A stretch of DNA of 64,000 bases from Timema cristinae (taxonomy: Eukaryota > Arthropoda > Insecta > Phasmatodea > Timematidae): contig JBCFYV010011164.1 of the NCBI GenBank assembly GCA_039000515.1, positions 38,760,363 to 38,824,362 of the forward strand, given 5' to 3'. Made by a program: the position numbers and the translations under genes. Numbering within the stretch: the stretch's first letter is position 1; every line of letters begins with the position of its first letter. This document shows, piece by piece, positions 36,002 to 47,344 of this stretch. Under the pieces are notes generated by a model. It was not told the origin of the DNA. It searched no databases and was given only the letters and a program-made list of their open reading frames with translations.

Positions 36002-36600
36002 GTTGGCCATCATATTGGCCCGTCATATTTAAAATGTAGATATACAACCAATTTGCACCTATTATTCACCATTTTGCAGCCAAGTATTGGGTTTTACACC
36101 AAAACCCCAGAAGGATACAACCTTTTTTTAGGGGGGCCCAAGTTAAGTATAGCCCCCCTCCCCCTTCCAAAATTAATATGTTGGTTTTATTTAATGCCAA
36201 TCTAAACGGCTTGTTTTGCATCAAAATATGCCATTTTGAACCTTAAAAGATTTGCAAGTAAAGATATTTGATATGATAAAAGTTGGGTAGAGAGGTAATT
36301 TATTCGTATCCACCCTCCCCTCACTCAATAGTTTGGTTTTTAATGCCAGAAATAATCCATGACCTTTAAAGAGGATATATATATTATTTTTAATGTTTCA
36401 TTTTGAACTGTTTCCTGCACCAGTATTCCACCTTAATAGTATTTCAAGCAAAAATAAGTGGTACCGTGCACCACACAAACATTCCTCTCTTTAACCTTAA
36501 AATAAACATTTACTAAAAACACTTTAATTTATTAAACAAAATATCACACACCATTGCAGAAACACTACAACAAAGGTCATAAATGGGATAATATTCAATG
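36002..36600. other. Spacer, unrecognised
   Basis: Contains C-rich strings near 36130-36170. It may be the 5' part of the Penelope-like element that follows, but no coding similarity could be read. Confidence 0.35.
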
Positions 36601-36607
36601 TTAAAGA

Positions 36608-37665
36608 AACAGTTATAAAATAGGAGCATTTTTAACCACCAAAGAACATAACAAACAATTTAAACTGGCAATGGGTTCACCAATTTCGTGTATAATGTCT
36701 GAAATATTTTTACAAAAATACGAGTCTATTATTTTCAATAACTTATATAACTTACTTAACATCAAAATCTATTGTAGATATGTAGATGAGAATTTAATTG
36801 TTTTTGACAATTATTGTGATATTCCTTATATCATCGATATTGTCAATAATATTCCCCCAAACTATCCTTTACCATTGAAAATTAGATCAATAGCAGTATC
36901 AACTATCTAGGCCCTATCATCACTAAGAATTCTGACAGTAAACTTGTATATAAAATATATAGAAAACCTACTCATAGGAATGCTGTAATACCCAACGATT
37001 CAAACTATCCTACTTCTCACAAACTAGCAACTTTCAGCAGTCTAATCCATCGATTACTTCAGATCCCTCCCAACAAATCCAACTACATAATCGAACTCAA
37101 CACAATCAAACAAATTGAAGTAAGTAATGGATATTCCCATTCCACTATTTACAAGATCTTACAAAACCAGAAAAAAGAAATTACTCTCAGACAATTTTTC
37201 CACTAACCTCATAAATGAAAACAATAGTACTACTGAATATAAAAAATGGATCAAATTCAACTATATTGGCCCTGAAACCCATCATATCACCAAAATCATT
37301 AAAAAACACAATCCTAATATCGCTTTCACCACCAACAATAATATAAAGAAGAACCTCAACAATAGCAACCTAAAGACAAATAATAAATTCAAGAAAAATA
37401 TCAACTCACCTGTGATTGCAACAGCATATATATATAGGATAAGCTGGTTCAGTTACAAAACTCGTTATGAATAACATATTTCTGATTTTAAATTAAATAG
37501 AACGAAATTAAAATTTGCAGAACATCTAAAACACTAAAACCACCAACCAAAACCAATTGAACAATGTATGAAACCCCAACACTTCTCTCACAAAGGAACA
37601 AAATTAAACATATTTGAAAACTTTTTCATCCAAGCAGCTATCCTCCATAAAAAAAAATGGGTGTG
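36608..37665 (+). mobile_element. Decayed Penelope-like retroelement (RT + GIY-YIG)
   Basis: Reading across three broken frames gives the order of a Penelope-like element ORF. Block 1: LAMGSPISCIMSEIFLQKYE (usual glaMGsPiSpilaEifm..lE) and the RT catalytic region IYCRYVDENLIVF, where the family has YVDD and here the second D is E. Block 2, one frame over from 36911: NYLGPII, then YRKPTHRNAVIPNDSNYPTS (usual YRKPTHtdr.Ip.dSnHp), with HRLLQIPPNK and VSNGYS. Block 3: KWIKFNYIGPETHHITKII and IAFTTNNNIKKNL. The end resembles a worn GIY-YIG endonuclease: IYRISWFSYKTRYE, KFAEHLKH, HKGTKLNIFENFFIQ. Stops and frameshifts make it non-functional. The N-terminal part is missing. Only the RT half and the C-terminal nuclease are left. 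Confidence 0.88.
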
Positions 37666-37669
37666 TTAC

Positions 37670-38420
37670 TTATGTACGCGCGTGAGAAGTTATACATCTT
37701 TGGCATCATTAAAAAATAAAAAATAATTTAATAATATTTAGTATTAATTATGTTAAATAATAATATTTTAATTTATATCAATAAATAATACATACGAATA
37801 GTTAACCTCAATTATATTGGAGCACCTGAAAAAGTCTATAAGCAAAATTTTTTTCACTAATATTTACGAATAGTAAATAATTTTAATCAAAATATTCAAT
37901 TTAAATCACTACTGAATATAATTTATTAGCACATATATAATTCGAGCTTGTATGAAACTAAATCACGTGTTGTGAATGTAGAAACTAGAAACATGTGGAT
38001 AAATATTATATATATGAAAACAGTGATCAGAGGCGACGAGCGTACCATAGAGAAAGGAATAAATAGTAACATTCTCTATGAGCGTACCAACATGCGACTA
38101 ACAGAGGTTCTATTTCTATTTTGTTGGTAGCTTTTTTTTTTCGAGACTTATTGAGCGGTTTACCTTCAACCTGTTACTTTTGTGTTACAGTGATGCGCGT
38201 GCATCTTAAAATTTCACTCTCATCATTTTTTCATAACGCGCCTAAAGAAGTATAACTTCAATAAATATTAAATGTTATTTATTCTGAGATCTTTAGACAA
38301 TTTTACAAAAAATTTTTAAGAATATATAAATTTATTGCAAATTGTCAGTCATCATTTAGACTTCTTAGAATCGAATAAATACAATTGTAAAATTAAATAA
38401 GTTTTGTATTTGCATGATTA
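37670..38420. other. A/T-rich spacer, no gene seen
   Basis: No recognised gene. ACATTCTCTATG and CATAGAGAAAGG near 38046-38080 suggest a small inverted repeat. Confidence 0.45.
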
Positions 38421-38421
38421 T

Positions 38422-39612
38422 AAATGATGTACTACGTTTCAGACCTAAGGTTGGGTTCAACATAGTTTAAAATGATTTACTACGTTTCAAGACTCTAAGG
38501 TTTGTTCCAACATAGTATAAAATGATTGTACTACGTTTCAAGACTCTAAGGGTTGGTGTTTTCAACATAGTGTTAAAATGATTGTACTACGTTTCAAGAC
38601 TCTAAGGGTTGGTGTTCCAACATAGTGTTAAAATGATTGTACTACGTTTCAAGACTCTAAGGGTTGGTGTTCCAACATAGTGTTAAAATGATTGTACTAC
38701 GTTTCAAGACTCAAGGGTTGGTGTTCCATCATAGTGTTAAAATGATTGTACTACGTTTCAAGACTCTAAGGGTTGGTGTTCCAACATAGTGTTAAAATGA
38801 TTGTACTACGTTTCAAGACTCTAAGGGTTGGTGTTTCCAACATAGTGTTAAAATGATTGTACTACGTTTCAAGACTCTAAGGGTTGGTGTTCCAACATAG
38901 TGTTAAAATGATTGTACTACGTTTCAAGACTCTAAGGGTTGGTGTTCCAACATAGTGTTAAAATGATTGTACTACGTTCAAGACTCTAAGGGTTGGTGTT
39001 CCATCATAGTGTTAAAATGATTGTACTACGTTTCAAGACTCTAAGGGTTGGTGTTCCAACATAGTGTTAAAATGATTGTACTACGTTTCAAGACTCTAAG
39101 GGTTGGTGTTTCCAACATAGTGTTAAAATGATTGTACTACGTTTCAAGACTCTAAGGGTTGGTGTTCAACATAGTGTTAAAATGATTGTACTACGTTTCA
39201 AGACTCTAAGGGTTGGTGTTTCAACATAGTGTTAAAATGATTGTACTAAATTCAAGACTCTAAGGTTGGTGTTTCAACAATGTTTAATGATTGTATACGT
39301 TTCAATGACTTAAGGGTGGTGTTTCATCATAGGTTAAAAGATGTACACGTTTCAAGACTCTAAGGGTTGGTGTTCCAACATAGTGTTAAAATGATTGTAC
39401 TACGTTTCAAGACTCTAAGGGTTGGTGTTTCAACATAGTGTTAAAATGATTGTACTACGTTTCAAGACTCTAAGGGTTGGTGTTCCAACATAGTGTTAAA
39501 ATGATTGTACTACGTTTCAAGACTCTAAGGGTTGGTGTTCCAACATAGTGTTAAAATGAATGTACTACGTTTCAAGACTCTAAGGGTTGGTGTTCCAACA
39601 TAGTGTTAAAAT
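38422..39612. repeat. 55-bp satellite array, about 22 units
   Basis: Head-to-tail copies of a 55-bp unit containing GATTGTACTACGTTTCAAGA, CTCTAAGGGTTGGTGTTCC and AACATAGTGTTAAAAT. Most units are near identical. The first two are degenerate and shorter, units near 39240-39350 carry several small deletions, and the last unit breaks into unrelated sequence after AAAATG. Variants CCATC and TTTCC recur every five units (about 275 bp). There is no spacer variety, so it is not CRISPR. Confidence 0.95.
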
Positions 39613-39985
39613 GCTAGTTGACTAAATTGAGGACTACAGTAAAATGATGATAAACTTCAAGTCAATGTATTTGATTGATTGTTTCAATTGGCATTAAAGA
39701 AGCGCGTAGTTGACTTAGAGATTATCATACACAGCGGTTAATACAGAAAGTGTTTATGTGGCACTTAAATGTAAACACTGAGCTACTTTATAAATTATTA
39801 CTTTGACAATAGTAAATCTTTGGTTGCTTGGATATAATTTTGAACAAAGCAGACTTTGTATACTTCAACATTTGTTCCTCAACCAAAATTTCAATACACG
39901 TGACAATAAAATGCCTCATGGAGTGTTCTAACGAAACGCGTGTATTTGTTTAGTCGATATTATAATTTTCAAAGTAATGTGTGAA
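39613..39985. other. A/T-rich spacer, no gene seen
   Basis: No recognised gene or repeat. Confidence 0.5.
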
Positions 39986-39998
39986 GAACAAGGTAAGG

Positions 39999-40267
39999 GT
40001 GACCTGGTGGTCAGGGGTAAGGTGTCAGACTTCTATGCTGGCGGCCGGGTTCAATCCCCGGTCCGGTACAGATTTATCTGATTACCAAACCCTTCCTTCC
40101 CTCTGACAAGACATCTTGTGAATGTGGGGAATGCCAGGCCTCCACCGTGGTTTGGATTCCACGTTAAACTGTAGGTCCTTCATTTCATCTCACAATCACC
40201 CTACCATTACACATTAGCGTAAGTGGTAAAACCCGAATGGGTAGTAACACGTGGTGTTAGTAATAAT
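39999..40267 (+). mobile_element. SINE family A, full length
   Basis: Complete copy with a perfect 12-bp target duplication AACAAGGTAAGG (39987-39998 and 40268-40279). Box A is shortened (TGGTCAGGGGT) and the tail reads TGGGTAGTAACACGTGGTG. Confidence 0.95.
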
Positions 40268-40599
40268 AACAAGGTAAGGCTAGCTAGATTATTTTTAACA
40301 AGATTGAAGATTGTTATTGTAAAAAAAATCATCTGCCATTTTCTAAAAGTTTGGAACTTTTGAGAATAAAACCTCAAATCTTATTTATACAAAAACAATT
40401 ATTTTGGGGTTATTTTTCAGTTTGAGCATGCCAAAATATATCAATATTTAAAAAAATTCATTGATATATTTTCAAATTTTTAAAATCACTTATTAGTAAA
40501 CTACTTTATATTTAAGGGCTAGGTTCTAAATCAAATACAAGTACGAAGATATAACATGTAAATAAATCTCACTTTGAACAAAATCTATCAAATCTTTTA

Positions 40600-40945
40600 G
40601 GATCTAGGCCCAGGGACATACAGGATTGTAAAATCTACTCTTTTTTTTTATCACAGCCCCTCAAAAAATCGTATTCAGTATTTTGATGTATGTTGGCGTT
40701 TCATGACTCCCTGATCTCAAAATGTGGGTTTCGAGATATAACCTGTCTCTTTGTTTGTGTATCTCTATATCGGCTTAGAAACGAAACCATTTTACTGATC
40801 GGGTTAAAATTTTATATCAAGGTCTATCATAGGATTACCAAGATAATGCTTAGTAATATATAGCTAACCCTAAAGTTAAAGGAAATTTACTTAATGCCGT
40901 AAAGAGAAAAAATAGATTTTTTTCAAAATCAGCTTTAATGATTTT
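40600..40945 (+). repeat. Dispersed repeat, copy 2
   Basis: Same order of blocks as 26750-27095: TTGTTTGTGTATCTCTATAT, AACCATTTTACTGATCGGG, CATAGGATTACC, CTAACCCTAAAGTTAAAGG and the end AGAGAAAAAATAGATTTTTT then TCAAAATCAG. Confidence 0.6.
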
Positions 40946-40949
40946 TATT

Positions 40950-42335
40950 AAATTTCGTACAATAGCATTGTTACAAATAAAATGGTGCATCTAATTTTTC
41001 TGTAAATGATAGCTACATAGTACGTTACACAAGAAGATATCTCCAATTTTGATCATATAATTTCAGATATTTGAGATACAATATTACTTATCATTTAGAA
41101 TAAAGTTTCTGAAACAAATATTTAATAATTTTTAATTTGAACAATATATTTTATACCAAATAGTTATTAGTTATAAACGAATATTAGAAAAAAATGTTAG
41201 AGAATCGTGGAAGTTGATTTTTATGAAATTTAGTGAAACGAGGTCACAGAGAAGGATTTTTTGTCGGTGACTGAATTTTTTCTATTTTCTCATTGTTTAT
41301 GTAACAGTGTATATTTTGTTTCTTAAGAGTTTTAAGTGGATACTTCCAATATTAGGTAAAAGGAGAAAGAAACTACTTGTGGCTCACCGTACCCTTTATT
41401 TGGTTTCAAAATCACATAAAATATAATGATTTATCATAATATAGAGGTTAAAAATATCCACTATTACAATACTTTCTCTTTATAAAGAATATATAAACTA
41501 AACTAAAAACTGTTATGATGGTCATAATTCATTACCTAACATTAAGTTGATTTGCTAACATCATTTTCTTCCTTATGTAACTGTAACATGAAGTTTAAAT
41601 AAGTGTTTTAAGAATTTAGTGGACCTTAATTTGAAATAGTCAAACATGTATTTAGGCCTCAATCAAACCTGACATTTAAAAAACTGTGGTAAGACATCTT
41701 CTGAAAATACGGGGTAAAAAGTATTGAATCGGGTAATGTTCTTATCTCTTTAGGTTATTTCTATTTATCGAGGTAATATGTTGTTCTAATTGAATGTATA
41801 ACCTACAACAAAAAGTTACACAATAACTTTTATTTAATACTGTGACTACAGATAAGAATAAATTTAGCCATTATTTGAATCACATTTTCTGTCCAATTAT
41901 GTAAAAACATGGGAATAAACCATTAAAAAAGTTACGAGATGCTTCGAGCAAATTATTGTTCTTTTAAAACTTCTCGCATTATTTTGTTAAGTTTTCTAAA
42001 GTTTAGATCAATAATATATATAAAAAAAAAGGTTTTATGAAAATTACTCAGAGAAGCAACTGTTGGGGATTTAAAACTTGTTTTTAAATAATATTAAAAT
42101 TATGTATTTAAATTTATATTAAAATCCATTACGTTGAAAAAATTAAAATTAAATATATTACGTATCATCATTTTACACTAAACTTTTGTATTGAAAGTAG
42201 TTATTTAAAAAACATATAAGGTGCTTAACGTAAATTTTGTGAACCCACTTGTCAGTACATGACTTACAAACAAGCATAATTCTAACAAATACATAGCATC
42301 AACGTTTCCCGTCCCATGGATCTCTCCTCCGATAT
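40950..42335. other. A/T-rich spacer, no gene seen
   Basis: The first part may be the continuation of the dispersed repeat; otherwise nothing was recognised. Confidence 0.45.
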
Positions 42336-42359
42336 TTAGCCTGGCCCGCTAAATAAATG

Positions 42360-42660
42360 AGTTGTTTATTGTGGAAGCATGCCCACAGGAGTCGGATACT
42401 TCATGTGATGCGTGGACGTTAACGGTGACTACTTACGCCACGTGGCGCTACGGTACATCCTTCAGCGCTATGAACTATCCGTGGATTTCGTGAGAACTTG
42501 AGCGGTGAACTGTGGTAGAGTTTTATGAGAAGAGTTTGAGTCAGTTTTTCGCGGTACGGACTCGTGTGTGTACGTGTGTTGGACTTGAACGCCTGGGTTG
42601 TGAAGACCCTCTGTCTCTGTGGGGAGGATTTGGAGCGAAGTTTTGTGGCAGGGGTAAGGT
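42360..42660 (+). promoter_or_regulatory. GC-rich block with Inr/DPE-like core promoter
   Basis: This is a sharp rise in G/C. It has an initiator TCAGTT (A at 42543) with GTACGT at exactly +28 to +33, five of six positions of the downstream promoter element, and a GTAAG donor-like site at 42654. It could be a host first exon or the 5' end of a retroelement, since Jockey-type LINEs use internal Inr/DPE promoters. No protein domain is visible. Confidence 0.3.
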
Positions 42661-42724
42661 AGACCTATTCATATTAATTAATCCTTATCATATGTATGGT
42701 CTATTTCAACTTTCAGAGTGATTT

Positions 42725-43325
42725 TATTCTGGTAATGTTTACATAGTTACACCCGTTCTAATGGGATATTAGTGTAATAATGGGCTGGTCGGGAAGGGCG
42801 TGAGGCTGGGTAGTATTAAAACTCCCCTTCAGATATTAAGTTAAGGGTTATTTAGGTTAATGACATTCTTTCTAAACAGTAATATGTTACTAAATGGTGT
42901 CTGTAATGGACAGCTATGTGGTAATGTTTTGAGGATCAATTTATGTGATGTCAACTAGTTGGATTGATCACTTATAATTTTTCTAATTACTATAGAATAG
43001 AATTAGATTGATCACATATATTTTTTCTAATTGAACTACTGTATGGCAAATACACAGAACATTTTATGTACATGTTATTGTATGCAGCGAGGGGTTATAG
43101 TTATGTAAATAATATATTTACTTTCAATACTTAAGCTTGTTATTAGTGTACTCATATTACCATACAGACAGTTTTGGAGCAGTAACTTAGAATTTTGAGT
43201 CCTATAATTTGGGGGCTTTGAATGTTAGTGGTATTTATAACTTCTGAAGGTACGGTTAAATTGTATGGATCTTTGTAAAGAGAGATTATATTTTTGGTTG
43301 AATCCATTCTACATATATATGGGTT
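42725..43325. other. A/T-rich spacer, no gene seen
   Basis: No recognised gene or repeat. Confidence 0.5.
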
Positions 43326-43329
43326 TGTA

Positions 43330-43560
43330 GGGTCTGGATTCTACGTCTGAGGCCGGGAGTTTGGTTCCCGGACTGTGTACGGTCAACCACGGACCATATC
43401 AGGGGTGCTCCTTCACTGGTTGCATACCCGGGGATAGTGACCCGAGGCACTCACGAGTGGCCGACCAACTGGACACCCCTGAGGTTCCACGTGGAGTGTA
43501 TGGTTACACGCATGACTCGCAGATACCGCTAAGTGCTATTATAGTGTTCATTTTTTCTCT
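43330..43560 (+). repeat. GC-rich tRNA-like block, unclassified
   Basis: A strong hairpin CCGGGA-GTTTGGT-TCCCGG looks like a tRNA T-arm with a box B-like loop, followed by about 170 bp of GC-rich sequence in an A/T-rich context. No second copy is in the window. It is either a young SINE of another family or a conserved single-copy element. The 78-codon frame across it has no recognised domain. Confidence 0.35.
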
Positions 43561-43689
43561 CGCAAATACGATGGTATTTGAGATGGACTTTAGATGACAC
43601 TATTTTAGAAAGTGTTGTTGTGCCTATTGTAGAGTACCATTAGGTTTAGTTGAGATGTGCAATATTTTTTTTTTTTGCATTGGCCACAT

Positions 43690-43728
<39 letters not shown>

Positions 43729-43882
43729 GGTATATATATATATATATATATTTATATAGGTATATATATATATATATATATATAGATATTTATATAGGTA
43801 TATATATATATAGTTAAGGTATATATATTTATATGGTATATATATATAATTTATATAGGTATATATTTATATATATAGTAAG
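43690..43882. repeat. (TA)n with TATTTATATAGG units
   Basis: AT dinucleotide array with a repeated TATTTATATAGGTATA interruption, directly downstream (on the minus strand) of the signal-peptide exon's donor site. Confidence 0.9.
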
Positions 43883-43904
43883 TATTAAATATTTTTGTAC
43901 TCAC

Positions 43905-43977
43905 CAATCTTGCCAAGTGTGGGCGATGCGCAAAGAATTACTTGAAGTGCACACGCCAAAAACAACATGGCAGCCAT
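43905..43977 (-). CDS. Signal-peptide exon of a secreted or membrane protein (partial gene)
   Basis: Minus-strand coding part of an internal exon spanning 43905-43984. Upstream lies a textbook acceptor (TTTCTTTGTTTCAG). The exon then has 7 untranslated bases, an ATG at 43977-43975, 24 codons plus one base, and the donor G|GTGAGT at 43904. The protein starts MAAMLFLACALQVILC, then ASPTLGKI: a short start, a hydrophobic core and small residues, the layout of a cleavable signal peptide. The phase-1 end is common after signal-peptide exons. A 5' untranslated exon must lie upstream (higher coordinates), and the rest of the protein downstream (lower coordinates), none of it recognised here. The family cannot be named from 24 residues. 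G/C-ending codons and both splice sites set it apart from the chance ORFs. Confidence 0.72.
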
Positions 43978-43984
43978 GCGACTC

Positions 43985-44900
43985 CTGAAACAAAGAAAGC
44001 ATTCAATTTATTTAAGGCTGACAGCGTACGATTTATAGGCACATAGTTATTATAACATATTATTTAAATTGAGTTAATTAGATGGTATTTATTCGAACTC
44101 TATAATACGTCTAATATCAGAAAGTGCCTTACAAAACAAAATTAGTTTAACTATATAAAACCCCTTCTCCTGTAATAAATATGGATGAGGAAACGCATAT
44201 TTCAGCATTATACAATTTTAGATCACCGCATGTATGAAATTGAAATGAGCCCTTAGTTTAATAGACAGGCATAGTAGTAAGACGTGGAGGGTGAAAAAAA
44301 AAAAAAAAAAAACTCATTAAATGAAAATATTTCCAAATACAAAACCTTATCAATCCATTATGTTTGCCTGTATTTTATTTGAATTCTCTAAATTTACATT
44401 CATTTTAATATTACAAGATTACTGAATTATATTCAAACGCATACGATTTTAATATAATTTTAGACCACAAAATTTATTTTTATATTAATGTATTTAAAAT
44501 CCTCCCCACACCTCCCTAGAACACTATATTAGTTTTAACATTAAATCTGAGGTATCGTTGAGCTGACCACATGGCACCCTCGATCACAAAAGTTGGCACT
44601 ATCTACGCCAACAGATTGTGGCCCCTCGGTCAGTATGGCTTTTTGCTGGTGGACATATTGGATATGTGTATAGGCCTATATATTTAAAATCCCTCCCTTT
44701 AGAACACAATGATAATCTTAATATTAATATTAATATATAATTACAAAGAAAACTGTACATTTAAATTAATAAGAAGTAAAAAATTTATTTATCATAATAT
44801 TTCTAACTTATAAATACAAAATGAAGCCTATTTTGTATTTCTTTGTATAAAATACTCTTTGTTGTTTTACTACGATGTCATGTTATAAATATTGATTAAT
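43985..44900. other. Probable intron upstream of the signal-peptide exon; no other gene seen
   Basis: It starts with the acceptor of the 43905-43984 exon. A worn SINE-like tail (AGTAGTAAGACGTGGAGGGT) with a 19-base A-run lies at 44272-44312. A diverged direct repeat (TTTAAAATCC...CTCCCT...TAGAACAC) occurs at 44495 and 44683, enclosing a GC-richer piece at 44555-44650. Confidence 0.45.
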
Positions 44901-44905
44901 AGACA

Positions 44906-44948
44906 ACACACAACAACACACACACACACACACACCCCCACACACACT
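44906..44948. repeat. (CA)n microsatellite
   Basis: CA dinucleotide run with a CCCC interruption. Confidence 0.9.
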
Positions 44949-45216
44949 TCAGGAAAGTACGTTTTAAGAAATAATTTCAATAACTTATATTTCTTATAAC
45001 AATTGAAGGGTAGCAAATTGCATGCAGAAGTTTAAAGCCAGTTAAATAGGTAGATGATTACCGTGTGTCCAATTGGGTGGGCTTTCCTACGACCGTGTCA
45101 CGTGATCTTAGAAAAAGCAAGTGCAAGGTATAGGTAAATAATCATACAAGTCACGTATTTTAATAAAAGGTGGTAACAATCTAATGTGTGAATAGTAAAA
45201 CATTTATTTTGTAATA

Positions 45217-45471
45217 ACCCGCCTCGGTGGAGCAGTTGGCTAACACGCTTGTCGTGTTGAGCTCGACTGCTGAGGACGGGGAGATCGAGGTTCGAATCTC
45301 GGTCGGGTGAACTGGGGGTGGTTTTTCCTAAATGGTTTTCCACTCTTCCTCCACGCAAATGCGGGTTCACTTCCTCTAATTCAACCTTCTCAATTCCTAA
45401 TCCATTAGAGTAATTAGTATTTAAAGCGTATAACCCGAACGGGTAGTAAGACGCGGTCCTAAGTATTATTA
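45217..45471 (+). mobile_element. SINE family B, full length
   Basis: Complete copy with a 13-bp perfect target duplication TTATTTTGTAATA (45204-45216 and 45472-45484). The 90-residue minus-strand ORF over it is only the repeat read backwards. Confidence 0.95.
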
Positions 45472-45489
45472 TTATTTTGTAATATATGA

Positions 45490-46900
45490 TAAAAACTCAA
45501 CGTTGTCATAGTTTTTAGATAAAAAATTATACTTTTAGTGGGAAAAGTGTGTATACATTTAAACTAAAGAGTTCTCTGTGTTTCAATATAATGTGTGTTA
45601 TTTTATTTTTTTGCTTATATTTTTAAAATATCTATGGGCGTGGTCAAAGCTCTATTATCTTGAACCCCGTAGCAATCCATTATTTAGAAAAAAAAAGCAA
45701 ACGAAACTTGATAAAAAAATAATAATTTGAACATCCAACTCAGGACATTCGAAATGTCAAATAATAAATTGAAGGTCTTTTTTATATAAAAAAAAGCTGG
45801 GATACATTATAAACTCAGCCTTTTAAACGACAAAAGGGTTTTGGAACAAAGGAGCCGCATATAAATCTTTTAACACATTTTTAACTACTCTCCCAATCTA
45901 TTTCAATTTTTTATTATTTATGGAAGAAATAATTTTTTTTATGTAAAAACAGATGTTATGATTTTTGTTATAAAATATAGAGATGCTTTATAATCTGTTC
46001 TTATTTACTTACTCATACGTTCAACACTAAGGTTTATTGACTGTTGAAGGGTGCGGATAGGGAGAGTAAACAAGAATAATTGCACATAAATTAGGGTGTG
46101 GATGAAAAGAAAAAAACACAATGATAAATCTAACCCGGATAGAGATTAACACTTTCCGGTAAATTATTAATAAAACCAAAACTCAGAAAAGTTTTCACAG
46201 TGGCGGTTTGCGGCCTAATATATAAGTGACGGAGCTGAGTAAAACGAAGCAGCACTCGGATCCTTTTACATAATGATATACATAAAGCGATCAAATAGTG
46301 TGTTGTGTTAGTTAGGTGGAGGAGAAGAGAGACAAAAGTTGTTATCCAAATTGAAGGGTACAGAAGAAGAAAGGGGAAAATGCAATTTTTGTTCGAATTG
46401 ACTTAATGTTGTTGTTATCTGTTAGATAATCTCGAGACTTTCCTAATACACTTTAGACAATGGATAAAATAGGTATCATTCATATTTAAATTAATTTTAA
46501 GAAAAACTTAATTATTAGGTATTTTCATGCTTCAATAGTTTTATGAACAATATTAGAAAAAAAAAATTCACCTTGTTTTAAATTTATCTTGGTTACACTT
46601 CCTCTTTTATTAGAAGGTTTGTAAATAGTTAATATGTGTTTATAGCTATTAAAGGCATAGAAGTGATAGGGAGTTATTTTTTAGAATTTTCCCCACCTCA
46701 TTCCTACCGAGTGTGTGAATTGCCCAGATGAGGGCTAATACATGTTTTTCTTTTATTGTGTAAAAGTGTTTGATAGATGCTCTCCTTTGAGAGCCCCTAG
46801 GATCTGCAGCTCATGTTTTGATCGATTCTAAGATATTTTTTTGTAAATTGATAGTGTATGTATGAATAAACATGTTGTTCAGTAAGGTTTGTTTATAAAT
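45490..46900. other. A/T-rich spacer, no gene seen
   Basis: No recognised gene; a weak family D-like piece (GGCGGTTTGCGGCCTAATAT) lies near 46203. Confidence 0.45.
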
Positions 46901-46914
46901 AAGCTTTTAAAAAA

Positions 46915-46982
46915 CCTTGCCTTCACCCCACTAATCTAGTCTACTGTGAGTTTGATGACTTAAACCAAGTGACCACCAGTGG
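46915..46982 (-). mobile_element. SINE family C head fragment
   Basis: The minus strand reads GGTGGTCACTTGGTTTAAGT then CAGTAGACTAGATTAGTGGG, a worn family C head without body. Confidence 0.55.
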
Positions 46983-47069
46983 GGATATATAAATTGTAAT
47001 CTTAAAAATATTTGTATTACATTATAGCATGCATATAAAATAAAAACATTCATTAATCTAGATCAGTTT

Positions 47070-47285
47070 TGTTGGGAACGTGTGCTAAGGCCTTAACCTC
47101 AACTGATATCGTTTCTCAGCAACGGGGATCTGAGAATTCGAATTTCAGTTAAGTGGACTGAGGGGGATTTTCCCTAAATTACTTCCTAGTCTTATTTAAT
47201 TTGGGTACTCTTAAATATCCAATTAGTATGCATTTTCTAATATACAAAAATGTCAATAAGACCGGATGAATAGAAAAATCAAGTG
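47070..47285 (+). mobile_element. SINE family C copy, worn
   Basis: GTGTGCTAAGGCCTTAACCT head, box B-like GAATTCGAATTTCAG, a body CCCTAAATTACTTCC and a tail AGACCGGATGAATAG. Confidence 0.6.
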
Positions 47286-47344
47286 ACTCTATTGAGAAAA
47301 GAACTTTGATTTTGTGATACTCATATTTACAAATAAAGCTTAAT

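Noticed and set aside
38422..39612. CRISPR-like regular repeat
   Set aside because: The 55-bp units abut without unique spacers and the DNA is eukaryotic; this is a satellite array.
45098..45370. 90-residue minus-strand ORF as a gene
   Set aside because: It is the antisense reading of a family B SINE with a clear target duplication.
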